From: Megalonaias nervosa
Lineage: Eukaryota; Mollusca; Bivalvia; Unionida; Unionidae
DNA length: 64,000 nucleotides
Reading direction: 5' to 3'
NCBI GenBank assembly: GCA_016617855.1
Contig: JAECUM010004972.1
Span: 1 to 64,000 of the forward strand
The translations under genes and the position numbers were made by a program. The notes beneath the pieces were generated by a model. That model saw nothing but the letters and a program-made list of their open reading frames with translations. It searched no databases and was not told the origin of the DNA. Of this stretch, positions 34,950 to 49,300 are shown piece after piece (position 1 is the stretch's first letter; every line of letters starts with the position of its first letter).

Positions 34950-37900
34950 CTGTGAAGAAGAAAACAAAATCCATTGTAATAATACACAATATATTGTGAA
35001 TGCAAAATTTCACTGTGTATGAATGCTTTAACCTGTCATTAAAATATTTACTCTTTTATGACACATGAAATTGTGAAGTTCTACTCAAAACATTGGAATT
35101 GCACATGCTATTAGAGAACAGTTTTTTCCAGGTGTTAAAGATCTCCTTTTTTAAATAAAGAAAAAAATGATTATACAAGGTTTTCTGTTTGCAAACATTT
35201 GCTGGTGCACTGGGGAAAAACCCACAGGATCCTACTCTTCATTGTAGGATCAGAATCTCCATGAAAAAAATCAAACTTTCAATCACAGGATCAGGCTATA
35301 TCACTGCATATCATCCCAGAAAGAAACTTTGCCCATCAGAATTAAAAGGATGTCTGGTTTGTATGAATTTACACACAAACTACCATTCCTCTGGTCAATC
35401 AGTCATGTCACTATGTCCAGTCTATATGAAGAAAGATTTCTTAAGCCCAGAACAAAATAAATGACATTTTACTTTTACAATGACAAGCCCTGGCCCCAAC
35501 TCCACCTCCTCCCTCTCAACTTTAAACTTTTATTCCTGGTTTACAGCCCAGAGATATTTTAAAAAAGAAACCTCAATAATATATGTATCCTTCCATACAA
35601 ACTTCAATAATATATGTATCCTTCCATACAAACTTCAATAATATATGTATTCTTCTAGAACATTAATAGAATATCTTTCTAAACCTCAGTAATATATGTA
35701 TCCTTTTAAAACCATAATATGTATCTTTCTAAACCTCAATAATATATGTATCCTTCTAAGATCTTAATATGTATCTTTCTAAAGCTCCATAATATATGTA
35801 TCCTCTATAACTTTAATACTGTATGTATTCTTCTATAACCTTCAAAAACCTTACACTCTCTTTTTTTTGTTCAAAAGTATAAGTGATAACTTGAATAAAC
35901 TGGAGGAAATAACATAACAGCACCACATGCAATACATAATACACCAGCTCTGAGAAAGTTGTGAGGTGGGAATATGCATTACTTGTGTATATGTGTTGTA
36001 TTGGTTTTTTACAACTGTAATATTTATTACATGTCCAGAGTCATTATCTTGGTGTAAAATGTAAGTTTAAACTTCTAAGCTATCCAATGGCCAAACATTA
36101 GAGAAATTTTAATGGAAAGGTACAGTTCAATACTTTTTTATGGTACGATTGGGTCAGATGAAACCATCACTTTATCTTACACAAACAATATTGGTTTTTC
36201 AGTATACAACCAAACTACCCTCTAAACCATCTAATACCACATATGATGTTGTGTTTAGGCTCCCCTAAATCATCTAATTCCATGTGATGTAGTGTACAGG
36301 CCCATAATACAAACTTGGGATGCTCTGAAACAAAACTACATTCCACCTATAGGATATCGAAATACTGCAAAATTCTATGTTATAAAAATCACCATTATGG
36401 TTAGCAACACCCCATACAATAATATTTGATCTTTACCAAATCAAAAAGTTTACAACAAATCCTCTCCTTTATCATGTTATGTATATCTATATTATGCATA
36501 TTAATTTCATAATAATAATTCTGTAAGGGTCATTCAATTAATTATATTTTTAATACTAATATCATCTGATCATAGTCTGCACTTTAAAGATTAGGCATGT
36601 ATCAAGTTCGCAAATTCATTTGTAAAGTTCCAAGGTTGAGTCGTACTATTAGTACAAGTAAACATTACATGATCAGATTTCAGGACATGAGTTCTATTGA
36701 GAGGCCAAGTTGACCTAATTCCTTATTAGTCAGTGTTAAAACAGCTGATCTGTTTAGTAATAGACTGACATACATGCCAAACCCTGGTGAGGAAAAGGTG
36801 TAATCTAAGTGGACAAAAAGAGTAATCTGAGCAGAAAAAGAGTAATCCATATATAACATGATACAAATTCAATGAACATATGTACAAAATGTTTTATTTA
36901 CCTCTCTGGTCTTTTAACATCAATTACTGCTTCAAGTTTTCATACGTAGCACTTTGAGTTTTAAAAAGCAACAGTCTCTCATATTGCATTTCAAAACACT
37001 TTGAATGTTTTGCACACCAGTAAAGCACTACATACTAGATTACTGAGCATGAATCTGAATTCAGTTTCATTTTTTTAACAATACTGAACAATCTCTCACA
37101 GCCAGCATTCAAATGGTAAGGAACCAATATTCCTTTCATTACCTGACAAAGAAGAAGAAATTTATATCTTCCAGTTATTGGGTTTTTTATTATTTATTTT
37201 AAGATGATAGAATCATAATAAGCCATCCTGATGTTCTTTACACAATGCCTTATTGATTCCATGTACTAGTTTTCTGCCATTCTGATGTTCTTTTGTACAA
37301 TGCCTTATTGATTCACTGTACTAGTTTGGGCCATCCAGATGTTCATTGTATAGTGCATTATTGATTAATTGTTTATCATCAGTTTCCCAGATATATTAAG
37401 AAATAGCTTAATGATCAACAATATACGCTGAGCAATCGGAAGAATTTTTTTCTAAGTTGTCCCAAGGCTTATAATACATGAAAAAATGCTATAATTCTAT
37501 GTTCCAGCTATTTTAGGTCATAAAAAAAAATAGTTTTGAAAAAAAATAATTGGTGTCACAAGATTTAGAGTGTCCCAAATGACTCATTAGTTTTCAAGAT
37601 GTTTAGTTTTTAGTGATACAATATTAGTTTTCTGGAATCCAAGTTAAAACAACTCTTTATGTGCATTCTTTGAACAAAAGATTTGTAGTCCTTTTAGATA
37701 TTTATTTCTGCAAAATAATTAGGCAGGTGGTAAATATGATAGAAGAGATCACCTGCACACAAAGGAAAAGAAAGGCAATTGAACTGACATGGATCTCACA
37801 CTTACTGTGGCAAATGGCTCCAGTAGCTCTACTTCTCTAAGAAGTTCCCCAGTGAAATTGTCATGGAGACGAACCACACCTCTTATTTTATCTGGTTCAT

Positions 37901-40900
37901 TGAACACAGCACTGACAAAAAGAACATCAAGATCATCTTCATAGTCAACTTCATGGATTGTCTGAAATGTAAACAGAGAGTAAAATGTCTAAATATAATG
38001 GCTGGAATATGAATGAAAGTAACTCCACTTTCTCTACCATAAGAGTTGAGTCTAACTGACTACCATTTTAGCAGAGTCTGATTAAACACCATATGAGTAG
38101 AGTCTGATTTAATTCCACATGAGTCTGATTTAATACCATATGAGTAGAGTCTGCTTTAATACCACATGAGTCTGATTTAATACCATATGAGATTCTGGTT
38201 TAATACCACATGAGTATGATTTAATACTATATGAGTAGAACCTGATTTATCACCATATGAGTAGTCTCATTTAATACCACATGAGTCTGATTTAATACTA
38301 TATGAGCAGAGTCTGATTTAATACTGTATGAGTAGTCTCATTTAATACCACATGAGTCTGATTTAATACCATATGAGTAGAGTCTGATTTAATACCACAT
38401 GAGTTGAGTCTGATTAAATACCATGAGAGGAGTCTGATTTAATACCACATGAGTCTGATTTAAAACCATATGAGTTTCTGATTTAATACCACACGAGTAT
38501 GATTTAATACCAAATGAGTAGAGTCTGATTAAATACCAAATGAGTAGAGTCTGATTAAATACCATATGAGTAGAGTCTGATTTAATATCACATGAGTCTG
38601 ATTTAATACCACATGAGTCTGATTTAAAACCACATGAGTCTGATTTAATACCAAATAAGTAGAGTCTCATTTAATACCATATGAGTCTCATTTAATACCA
38701 CATGAGCCTGATTTAATACCATATGAGTAGAGTCTGATTTAATACCATATGAGTAGAGTCTGATTTAATACGAGTCTGATTTAATACTATATGAGTAGAG
38801 TCTGATTTATCACCATATGAGTATTGAGTCTGATTTAATACCATATGAGTAGAGTCTGATTTATCACCATATGAGTATTGAGTCTGATTTAATACCACAT
38901 GGGTCTGATTTAATACCATACGAGTCTGATTTAATACCATGAGTCTGATTTAATAGCACATGAGTCTGATTTAATACCATGAGTCTGATTGAATACTATA
39001 TGTCATTGAGTAGAATACCATATGAGTGGAGTCTGATTTAATACCAATGAGTAGAGTCTGATTTAATACCATATGAGTAGTCTGATTTAATACCTTATGA
39101 TCAGAGTCTGATTTAATACCATGTATCTGATTTAATACCATATGAGTGGAGTCTGATTTAACACCATATGAGTCTGATTTAATACCATGAGTAGAGTCTG
39201 ACTTAATACCATATGACCAGAGTCTGATTTAATACTATATAAGTGAAGTCCAATTTAATACCATGAATCTGATTTAATACCATATGAGTCTGATTTAATA
39301 CCATATGAGTAGAGTCTGATTTAATACTATATTAGTAGAGACTGATTTAGTACTATGAGTAGAATCAGATTAAGTACCACACAGGTAGAGTCTAATTTAC
39401 TACCAATTAAACAGAGTGTAATTTACTACCATATGAGTGTAATTTACTACCATATGAATACAGTCTGACCCATCCAAGACTTTAATGATATACACATATA
39501 TTTCAAGTCTGAACAAAACTGGATTGCAACTATGGCTCCAGGATGGCAACAAGCTTAGCCAACCAGGTGCATGATGACCTCATTAATATGTGTGCACCTC
39601 GTTCATTACTGTGGAAGATTGTGATGATACAAGTAAATTTTCTAAGTGTGGTCAAAATCAGACCAAAAATACAGCCTGCAATGTGATAACAAGATAGGCT
39701 CAGCCAATCACATGCATGATCACCTTATCAATATGCATGGACATTATTCAATATTGAACTCATCAGACGGATCAAAATTATATATATTCTACGTCTGACT
39801 GGTCTGGTTTTGGTTTTGATGGTTTAATCCTATTTTGCAGCACATGACTGGTTATACATGGTGGCTAGTCTATTTTTTTGGTGATGGTAGAATGCAGAAA
39901 AAAACCCACAGAACCACAAGAAGTTACTTGCAAACTTTCTTACATACCAACACTGGCCAAGCCAAGACTCCAACCCATATGGACAGAGGTGAGATTCAGT
40001 GATTTATAAAGGCAAGCACCTTAGACCACTCGGCCATCTGGGGCCCCTCAATTTTTTATTAAAACTAAATTAAACATATGGCCCCCAGTGCAGCAACAGG
40101 GTCAGTCATCAGCCATAAAGTCACCTCATTAATATGCATGGATCTCACACTCAAACTCATCTGAGATCTGGATGATATAAGCCAATATTCCAAATGCATT
40201 TTAAATCAGATGAGATATATGGACAGCAAAGTGTTAACAAGCAATTGTTGACAGATGGATGTAGGGCCATGCTAAGCTACCATGGCCTTAAGTGGAGGTG
40301 AGCTAAAACATTTATTGACTCCATGATGTTTGTATCTTTAATATTAGTACAAATACCGACTTTTAATTTTCAATATCATTATAATCATCCCTATAAATGA
40401 CAGCATTTAATGTGTGACTTATTAATTATTTGTCTAAACTCTAACATATCCCAGAACAACATGTATCACATGCTGAGTGAATACTGGTCATTTGGTATCA
40501 AAATAAAATTGTTGATGGTGTAAAAATGCAATGACTGGAAGCAGTGGCAATATCAAGGATCTTATGAATATCACATTCACAAAGATATTAATAATAACTA
40601 TAATAAATCTCATCCAAAATAATACAAGATACTGCCTGAAGAAACATTTTACTAGCTTAATTTCTGGCTTGTACATTTTTGAGAAATATTTCCGATTCAT
40701 TTACCTTGTGCACTGAAATGAATCTATATGAAATCCAAATTTCTGATTCAACTGAAAAACACCTTCCCATAAAAAATATTAACATCAATAAAATAACAGC
40801 AAGTTATAAAGATCTGAATTAAAGTGAGTTACATTGAATTTTCCCAACTCATTTGTCCGACTATAGACGTAATTACAATCAGAAGAATCAAATCAAAATT

Positions 40901-43244
40901 TACTGTTTCTAACCAGAAATGCATTCATAGAGCACAGGTACCCCACAACTGTGTCTAAAATTGACCTCAATGCAGAACCTAACCAAGGTCATGCTTCTCA
41001 TAGCTCTGAAAAAATGAATCCATTAGTTTTCTCTGACATGTTATACAAAATCTTTTTTATTCTACTGCAAAGACACTTAACAGCCAAAGTCACAGCAATT
41101 CAAATCAAGTGTATCATAAAGTTATCAATGTGTAGGTTTCTTTTTCCAGAAGGCATTTCACCAAGTTTATAGCACTGTGGCAGTGGTGTTAGCCTAATGA
41201 AGGGAAGGCATCCCATTATGAGGAATATGAATCAAGGTATGACAGATAGACTGACAAAGATAAAACGCTATAAGTGTCACGAACAAAGGTATGACAGATG
41301 GACTGACAAAGATAAAACACTACAAGTGTCATGAACAAAGATATGACAGATGAACTGACAAAGATAAAACACTACCAATATAATGAACCAAGGTATGACA
41401 GATGAACTAACAAAGATAAAACACTACCAATATAATAAACCAAGATATGACAGAGGAACTGACAAAAATAAAACACTACCAATATAATGAACCAAGGTAT
41501 GACAAATAAACTGACAAAGATAAAACACTTCCAATTTCATGACTGCATATAAAGATAACCAGCTCTTATACAAACCACATCAGGGCCCTCTCCTAGTTCA
41601 TCCATGCTAACTTTTCTTTTGATTACTCGTCCTGAAGATGTTGTAGAGACACAGGGTTCCTGCAAGTGAATGAGCTATTAGGCATGTATGATAGGAGCTT
41701 TCAGTGATATGAAATGTTACCATTTATTTAAATACTGCAAGACATTAATGCAAAAGAAACTTGCTACTCAGTGTTTCTTACTGACTTGAACCAAGTGAAT
41801 CTTTTAGGTATTATGGCTTATAGACAAACAGTAATTATACCTAATTTGCGCTACCTCTGCTTTGAGTGACCACCTGCCATTTAGGACTATAATCATCACG
41901 TGCACATTGATTTTACTATATAAATCCACTAGCATGAGCACCACCTGTCACCATGAGCAGAAAAGTTGTATGCCAAAGGTCATACAGCAAACTTGTCATA
42001 GCACCAATGTAGTACTTATTATGACTGACCATTCTGTCTTGGATTAGCAATTATGGATACATATAATCATTTCAAAGGTTCATATTGTTTACCCGCTGTT
42101 CAAGCATATACAATGCCAATAATATGATAATACTGGGGTGAATAAGGTCTCCATCTTTTTCCCTTCTTACAGTTAACTTTGCAATTCATATGCCATAACG
42201 CAAAAATACTAAACATGAAAAAAAAATAAAAATAATAATATTTATTATCAATGTATTTTAGTAAGTACTATAAAATTTGTTTTATATGAATGTATGTAAT
42301 ATTTTAATAAAACAATAAAGAAGGAACTATATGTTAAGTACAGTAGTTATGGGTATTTTTCCTTCTTCAACCCAGTTGAATTTCAACTTTTTAAACTAGT
42401 CCTGCTATACAGTCTTGTCGGACCTGTTATGATAGACCAGCTTTATTGAATGACTGTTTTGTTGGCAAAAGTGTTCTCTCACACTGGTTTCACTGTACTG
42501 AGAAATCAAGTCTAATACAAAAACAATATTAATTACAGCACTTAATCCCTATAAAGCCCTTCTTTATAACACATTTCTCGTTTCAAGGCCCTTCTTAATA
42601 ACACAGTTCCTGTTATAAGGCCCCAAATTATAACATGGTTCCTGTTCTAAAGCCCTTCTTTATAACACAGTTCCTTTTTTAAGATAAACATGGTCATGGA
42701 CCCCATTTCATTAATTGATAGTAAAATTATATGAATAATTTACTTCATTATGTGGCCTCCCTATACTGTGGTATACAAGGCTCCCACAGACAACATTATA
42801 ATAATAGAGTTCTGTAACAAACACTTTTAATATGTCTGGAGAATGGTTAGGAAAACAAAGTCTATATTTGTACATTTTATTCTGAGCAAATCTGTACTAG
42901 TTCTGAGGAAAAGAAAATTAGAAACAATAAAAGTTTTCATTATTCAGCAGTGATATTGTTGTGTCTCTAAAGTTAAGTTGTGAGTCTGACACTTTTGATA
43001 CAATATTGTTACAATAATATGATGTTCATACTATTTCAAATCAATGACCAAAAGCCAATGTCAATGTTACAGCTCATGAAAATTCCTTTGTTTTTGCTAG
43101 TGATATTGCTTGGAGACTTGCTAAATGACAAACATGTATTAATTGAAATGTACTAATGCTGAAGACACAGGTGAGCTGATTATTGTGAACAGGTTAAATT
43201 GTATTAATGCTCTATATTGGAATTAATGGGAAGAAGGTAGGTGT

Positions 43245-43338
<94 letters not shown>

Positions 43339-46300
43339 TGTCTAGCATATGCAATATTGCCAATCAACAGTTTTGATGGTATCATTGTTGAGCTGAATTC
43401 AACTATGATAAATCACCATGGTAACACATAACAATGTCACTATTACTGATCCTCTACAATACATTCTTAATGTTCAGTTTTGAATGTGATGATTAAAGCT
43501 TATTTCTTGGAATTTGCCAAATTGCTGTTTCAGTTCTGAGCACCAACTGAGGAGACCTGTGACCTTTATATCAAGTACAACTATGATTGTTTTATTTTTG
43601 TTTTTTTTCTAAAATAATCAGTAGTTAACATATCAATGCTCAAGCTAAGAAAAGTCACTTCTCCTTCCAAGGGCAAAGAGGGTGAAGTCTGACCTGAAAA
43701 ATAGACTTGGTTTGGGTAGGCAAATAATTTCCTATACACATGTATGTATGTATGTATGTATGTATGTATGTATGTATGTATGTATGTACATTGAACCTGA
43801 CTATAATAGTCTTTGTTATAATATGATCTAAGATACAACACAGTTGTGTGATGGCTCCCATTCTTATTGTCTTTGATATCCCTTATTTCCAGACACTACT
43901 CAAATCATCAGCCATATTTTTTTGGCATGGGATTTTTCTCATTTCCTGACACTACTCAAAACAGCAGTCCATTTTGTATTCTAGATTTTCCTTATTTCCT
44001 GACACCAATCAAAACAATTTTTGTTCTAGATTTTCCTTATTTCATGACACCAATCAAAACAATTTTTGTTCTAGATTTTCCTTATTTCCTGACACCAATC
44101 AAAACAATTTTTGTTCGAGATTCTCCTTATTTCCTGACACCAATCAAAACAATTTTTGTTCTATATTTTCCTTATTTCTTGATACCAATCAAACCAACAG
44201 CCACTTTTTCTTAGATCATTCCTGGACACTACTCAAAATATCAGCCAAACTGACAAAGAGACAAAAATAATTCAGTTAAGTTTCAGAAACCTACAGCTTA
44301 CTGATCATAATCAATGTTCTTATACAGCAATGATTAATTTCTATTGAGTATGGGTTATATTAATTCTGATTGTTATATACATTTGCAGAATTCAGAATAC
44401 TGAGCAAAATTTCAATAAATGTGTATAACTATGGATAAGAAGAAAAGAAAGAAAATGCAGAGAAAAGTAGATAGGCAGAGAACAAAGTTTCAATTATAGT
44501 GTTTGGTTATTATTTAAGAATTAAAAAGAAAACATCTTGAAAGAAATGATGCTTTAATGATGAATATTGAAGAAATCTTGGAGAGCACAACATGTATAAA
44601 TACACTGAACAAACATACTCAGCCTCTGAAAGCTGTTACACCATATAGATTATTGAATGAGATTTCAGTAAAGAATGAGTTCTTAACAGTAAGCACAGTA
44701 TAACAGTTCCTGCATGACTTTGTTCATATGAAACTCATTCTTAATGGGAAAAAATATTATAAAAACATTCAATTACTGAGTAATGGATGTATGTCATTTA
44801 AAAATTTCACAACCATTACAAACAACACTGATGCACTTCGCTTCTTTCAAGGGAGTTAGTTTACCTACTAAAATTGAAATTGCAATTATTGATAACAGCT
44901 CCAGAAAATACATGTATAAAACAGTTATTGAGATCTCCAATCTGGGTGCAGGTCACATTCTGGATTGTCTTACTTGAGTTGTCACCAAGAGGGGGTAATT
45001 TATTAACCTTGTTGATTGAAGCAACAAATATATTCAATGTAGACATGCAGAAATTTGTCTTGCTGGAAAAACAATATATGACTGATTTTTCTCTGTTCAA
45101 TCAAGTAAAAACTTTTATCATAATAGATAAATGAGACAGCATTTTTATCCCCAGTTACTTGCTGCATTTTATGTGTAGACACATCTGCTTTACCTAGTGT
45201 ACACACTTGTTTTCTTCATAGGGTGTTTGTTTTGGGACTGTCAGTACTAGCTTTTTCTGAAGCACTCTTATTTAGCTAACTAAGTGGTTTTCCTTTTCTG
45301 TTTCAATTTCTTCTCATAACTTTCATTATACCAGTCTTGCATGTAAGGATTCAACTTCTCTTTATTAAAAGGTGTTAGAAAGAAGCAAGATTCAGCTTTT
45401 TTTTATTTTTATTGGTTGTTGTTGTTGTTGTTGTAGGATTTAATGCCATTTTTCAGCACAAGATAGGCTATACATGGTGGCCAGTATTAATGGTGAAGGA
45501 AGAAACGAGGAAAACTCCAGAAAGAACCACTGACCCAAGAGAAGCTAATGGCAAGCTTTCTCACATAACCACATTGGCCAAGCCCGAGACTTGAACCCAT
45601 GCAGACAAAGGTGAGATGGCAGTGATCTGTAACTGAGTGAGCCCCATTTTTGATTGGTAAATGTTTACAATATTCCATATAAAAGAAAAATGGGTTTCTG
45701 TTGGACAGTACATCAATTGAGTAAATAATTTATGCTTAGCTTCTCTGAAATCATCTTTGTGTGGACCATATTGAATCTTAGAATATTGCATGTCACACTG
45801 CAGGTATTATTTCCTGTAGCAGTCTTACAAAGTGTTATGTCTCTAAAAATATCTAAATTTTCTGGCCTCACTTCAGCTTCTAAATCAAAGATCTTGGTGA
45901 AGTTGCTGAAGCAGTAATAAAGTGTAAACTGCATGACTCATGGACTGGACATGCAATCAGCTTATCCTCATCTTAAAGGTGTAAGAGGTTTTGATGCATG
46001 ACTTTTGCTCCATCTGACCCTTTTTCTTTACAACTATTTTGTATCAGGAAATGCCTAAATCATTTGTAATGGAGTTTTCTGTCCCTAAGAGATATTTCAT
46101 AGCCCATGCCTTTGAGAAAACTTTGTATTCTGTGTCTTATAGAATCAAAAGTAGTTGGTTCATACTCAAAACCATAAGGTTTTTTCTAATAGTGACAAAC
46201 ATTTCATTTAATAGTTCAGGGATCAAGTTTTCTATTGATCTGGGTTCTCTTTTAACTGTAACATTCAATCAGATGAAAAAGGAGACAGTATGCTTCAATG

Positions 46301-49300
46301 ATCCATGTCAAATTCTCTATTTAAATGCAGCACTTTTACAAATCTGTCAGTTAGTCTTATTGTAAAGCAATAATTGCAGGAAATAAAACCAGATGTTATC
46401 TATGTTAAGTGCACAGAACTCTGAGACAGGTAGAAGAATTATTCATTCATCATTGCACAGTAAATACATGCAGATCCCGGAGAGAGGTAGTGGAATTGTT
46501 CATGAATCATTGCACAGCAATTACACAAAGTTTTCCGAGACAGGTAGTGAAGGTACATATGCATCATTGCACAGCAAGTACATGCAGATCTCTGTGGGAG
46601 TGGAATTATTCATGCATCACTGCACAGCAAGTACATTGTTATCACTCTAAGATCTTAATCTAAGTAACAGAAAAGAGCAAAAATCAACAATATTTGTAAA
46701 ATTCAACAAATAATTTATTTCCCTAGAAGACAATGTAAAAATTTAATAAGAACTGACAGTATTGTGAATTAAAACCAAGTCCAAATGTATCAAGTTCCTA
46801 CTGAATTCCAGTGGTATTAAAAATAAGTTCTGATATTGAATGTATTGATATGCCTGTGGTCCTGAACATGGTAATGTGCCAATGGCCTGAAGTGTGATGA
46901 TGTGCCAACAGTCCTTTGATATATCACAATAATATAATCCAAAAATGTTCTTGTCTGAATATTTCCAAACTAATGCTCCAGTCTAAGATGTTAAATGCAA
47001 GTAAATTTTAGATAAACAAGATTATAAAGACAAGTACTGGAGTTCTTCATGTATCATTGCACAGCAAGAACACATAAGAGAAAGAGTAACATAGTCAAAA
47101 TGGGTCCCACAATGAAACTTAAGAAAAGGTCAAAACCATAACTTGGTCCATAATGAGCCCGACTCTACCCAAACAAGGCACAAGTAAGTATAAGACAATA
47201 TTCCAACCAAATTGCATCATAATACATTCACTGGTTCTTGACCTATGGTGGTTACAACCAACAGCTCATGTGAAGATATTAAGTTAATAATCAAGGATCA
47301 TAACTCTACACAAATTCAAGTTGATAAGATAAACTCCATAAAGGCATTTCTAGCATTCTGTGTGTGTGTCTGTGTGTGATTTGGATTTTTAACGTAGCTT
47401 TCAACCTTTTTCAGTCATACTGCTACAATGTCTGCAGTGCGGCAGTTTATAGTGATGTTTAGCACTGGGGCATCATGCCACAGATATGGAGCATGATGTC
47501 CTACACAGTCACATTATCCTGAAACCAGGCCGACCAGTCCTAACACTAATGCTTAATGCTGAGCACCTAGCGAGACAGCTCCTTGTACCATTTTTATAAG
47601 TGTTTGGTATGACTCGGCCAGGGTTGAAACCAGTCACCTCCCTCATCTGAGGTGAATGCTCTAACAACTTAGGCCACCGGAGCAGTCCAAGACAATGTAC
47701 ACTTCAATTCTGCCAATGCCAGAAATGTCAATAAGTCCCCACCATCTACCTCATTGGAGTGTGGAATTATGGGTAGCAGTTTTTGGTTGATGTCAGGTCA
47801 TCACATCTTCTTCATATTGACATCCTAAGCAGACAATCTTTTTGCGTCCCCAACTTTTCCTGAGTAATCATTTACCTTACATTTGAACATGAACCATGGT
47901 TCCAATTGGCACTGGACACTCTGGAAATATCCTTCATGGCAGATAAATGGAATAATTTGCTATAACCCTCAAGCAACAATAATAAATTGGAACCCTTTGA
48001 TAGTTTCTGCATGAACCACTCCAGATATTCAAAATACAAGTACTTGCATGCAAATACTATGCTTACCTAAATCAAATGAGATCATGTACACCAAGACATT
48101 AACCTAATGATTAGATTAATATTTATTTTTAATTAAAAATGAAATTTGTGCAATTAGTCCAACAATATGCACTAACTGCAGATAATTTGCTTAATCTGTA
48201 AAAACAATCTTGCAAGGCACAGTGTAAGGGTGCAGAAGAAGAGAGAGGCAGAAAAAGATGTGGGAAGACAACATTAAAGACTGGACAGGCAATGGGGTTT
48301 GGGGATGTCCCAACCACCACTTGGGTTACGGAATTGATGATAATAATGATGATGATGACATGTAATAGGAAATTAACCTATCAAATGGCATTCAATTATG
48401 TGCATGGATGGACAGATGGAATGACAGACAGACAGAAAAAGTGTCAACTATAGGGCTCCCAGATATTCTTAACACTAAACAAGACTCACTTCTTTTCTTC
48501 TCTGTGATTCTACAGGAATGGTAATTGACGTCTCAATACGATATACACCTGAGTTGCATGTGGTGATCTTCAACACACTGAAAAATTCAAAATCATTTTA
48601 ATACATTGGCTCTTTAACATTAAACACTAATTTTCATTTGTCATTGTGGAGAAAGATGAGAAGTTATGTTTGACAAGCACATCCTCATCTACTACACTGT
48701 TTCTAAAATCATAAACTGTTAATAACAAATCTGTAACATACTCTGCCTAAACACAACAACTATCACCATACCTTCTACTTAAACAACTTATCTAAAGTCA
48801 TAAACTATAAGCCACAAATCAAATACATACCCTGCCAGGACATCACACAAGACACAAAACCATAATTTTTGTCTCCCAAATCCTCAAATGTGATCATGTT
48901 TATAAAAACACTGCTTCAAATAAATCTCGTGAGAGAGAGATCTTTCCTGATATGTATGTATATATGCATGTGTGTGAGCATGTGTGTGTGTGTGCATGTA
49001 TGTATGTATTGATGTATGCATGTATGTATGCATGTATGTATGTATGTATGTATGTATGTATGTATGTATGTATGTATGCATGTATGTATGCATGTATGTA
49101 TGTATGCATGTATGCATGCATGTATGCATGTATGTATGCATGCATGCATGCATGTATGTATGTATGTATGTATGTATGTATGTATGTATGTATGCATGTA
49201 TGCATGCATGCATGTATGTATGCATGTATGTATGTATGTATGTATGTATGTATGTATGTATGCATGCATGTATGCATGTATGTATGCATGCATGTATGCA

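Larger units (their letters stand above)
34950..37805 (-). other. DCAF17 last intron
   Basis: Holds an AT-rich minisatellite at 35560-35845, a dispersed repeat at 36335-36475 and a three-copy repeat at 37195-37345. The plus-strand frame at 35189-35464 has no recognised domain. Confidence 0.85.
37962..41575 (-). other. DCAF17 intron
   Basis: Mostly repeats: a 1.4-kb 21/26-bp array, a family-2 SINE and a 52-bp array ending within 40 bp of the next exon's donor. No other gene. Confidence 0.85.
41660..48489 (-). other. DCAF17 intron, 6.8 kb
   Basis: Holds a 32-bp repeat (42555-42690), GT and TATG microsatellites, a 45-bp array, a family-2 SINE, a 55-bp array, a dispersed repeat copy and a family-1 SINE. 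The 108-codon plus-strand frame at 46039-46365 and others are AT-rich chance frames. Confidence 0.85.

Noticed and set aside
38389..38940. Minus-strand frames rich in a repeated NQT/KSDS pattern
   Set aside because: These are the 21/26-bp intronic array read in translation.
43867..44270. Overlapping 115- and 98-codon frames
   Set aside because: They arise from the 45-bp minisatellite. Both frames are equally open, so there is no sign of selection on one.
46039..46365. 108-codon plus-strand frame
   Set aside because: Composition matches random AT-rich DNA, no domain is visible, and it lies in a DCAF17 intron in the opposite orientation with no splice context.
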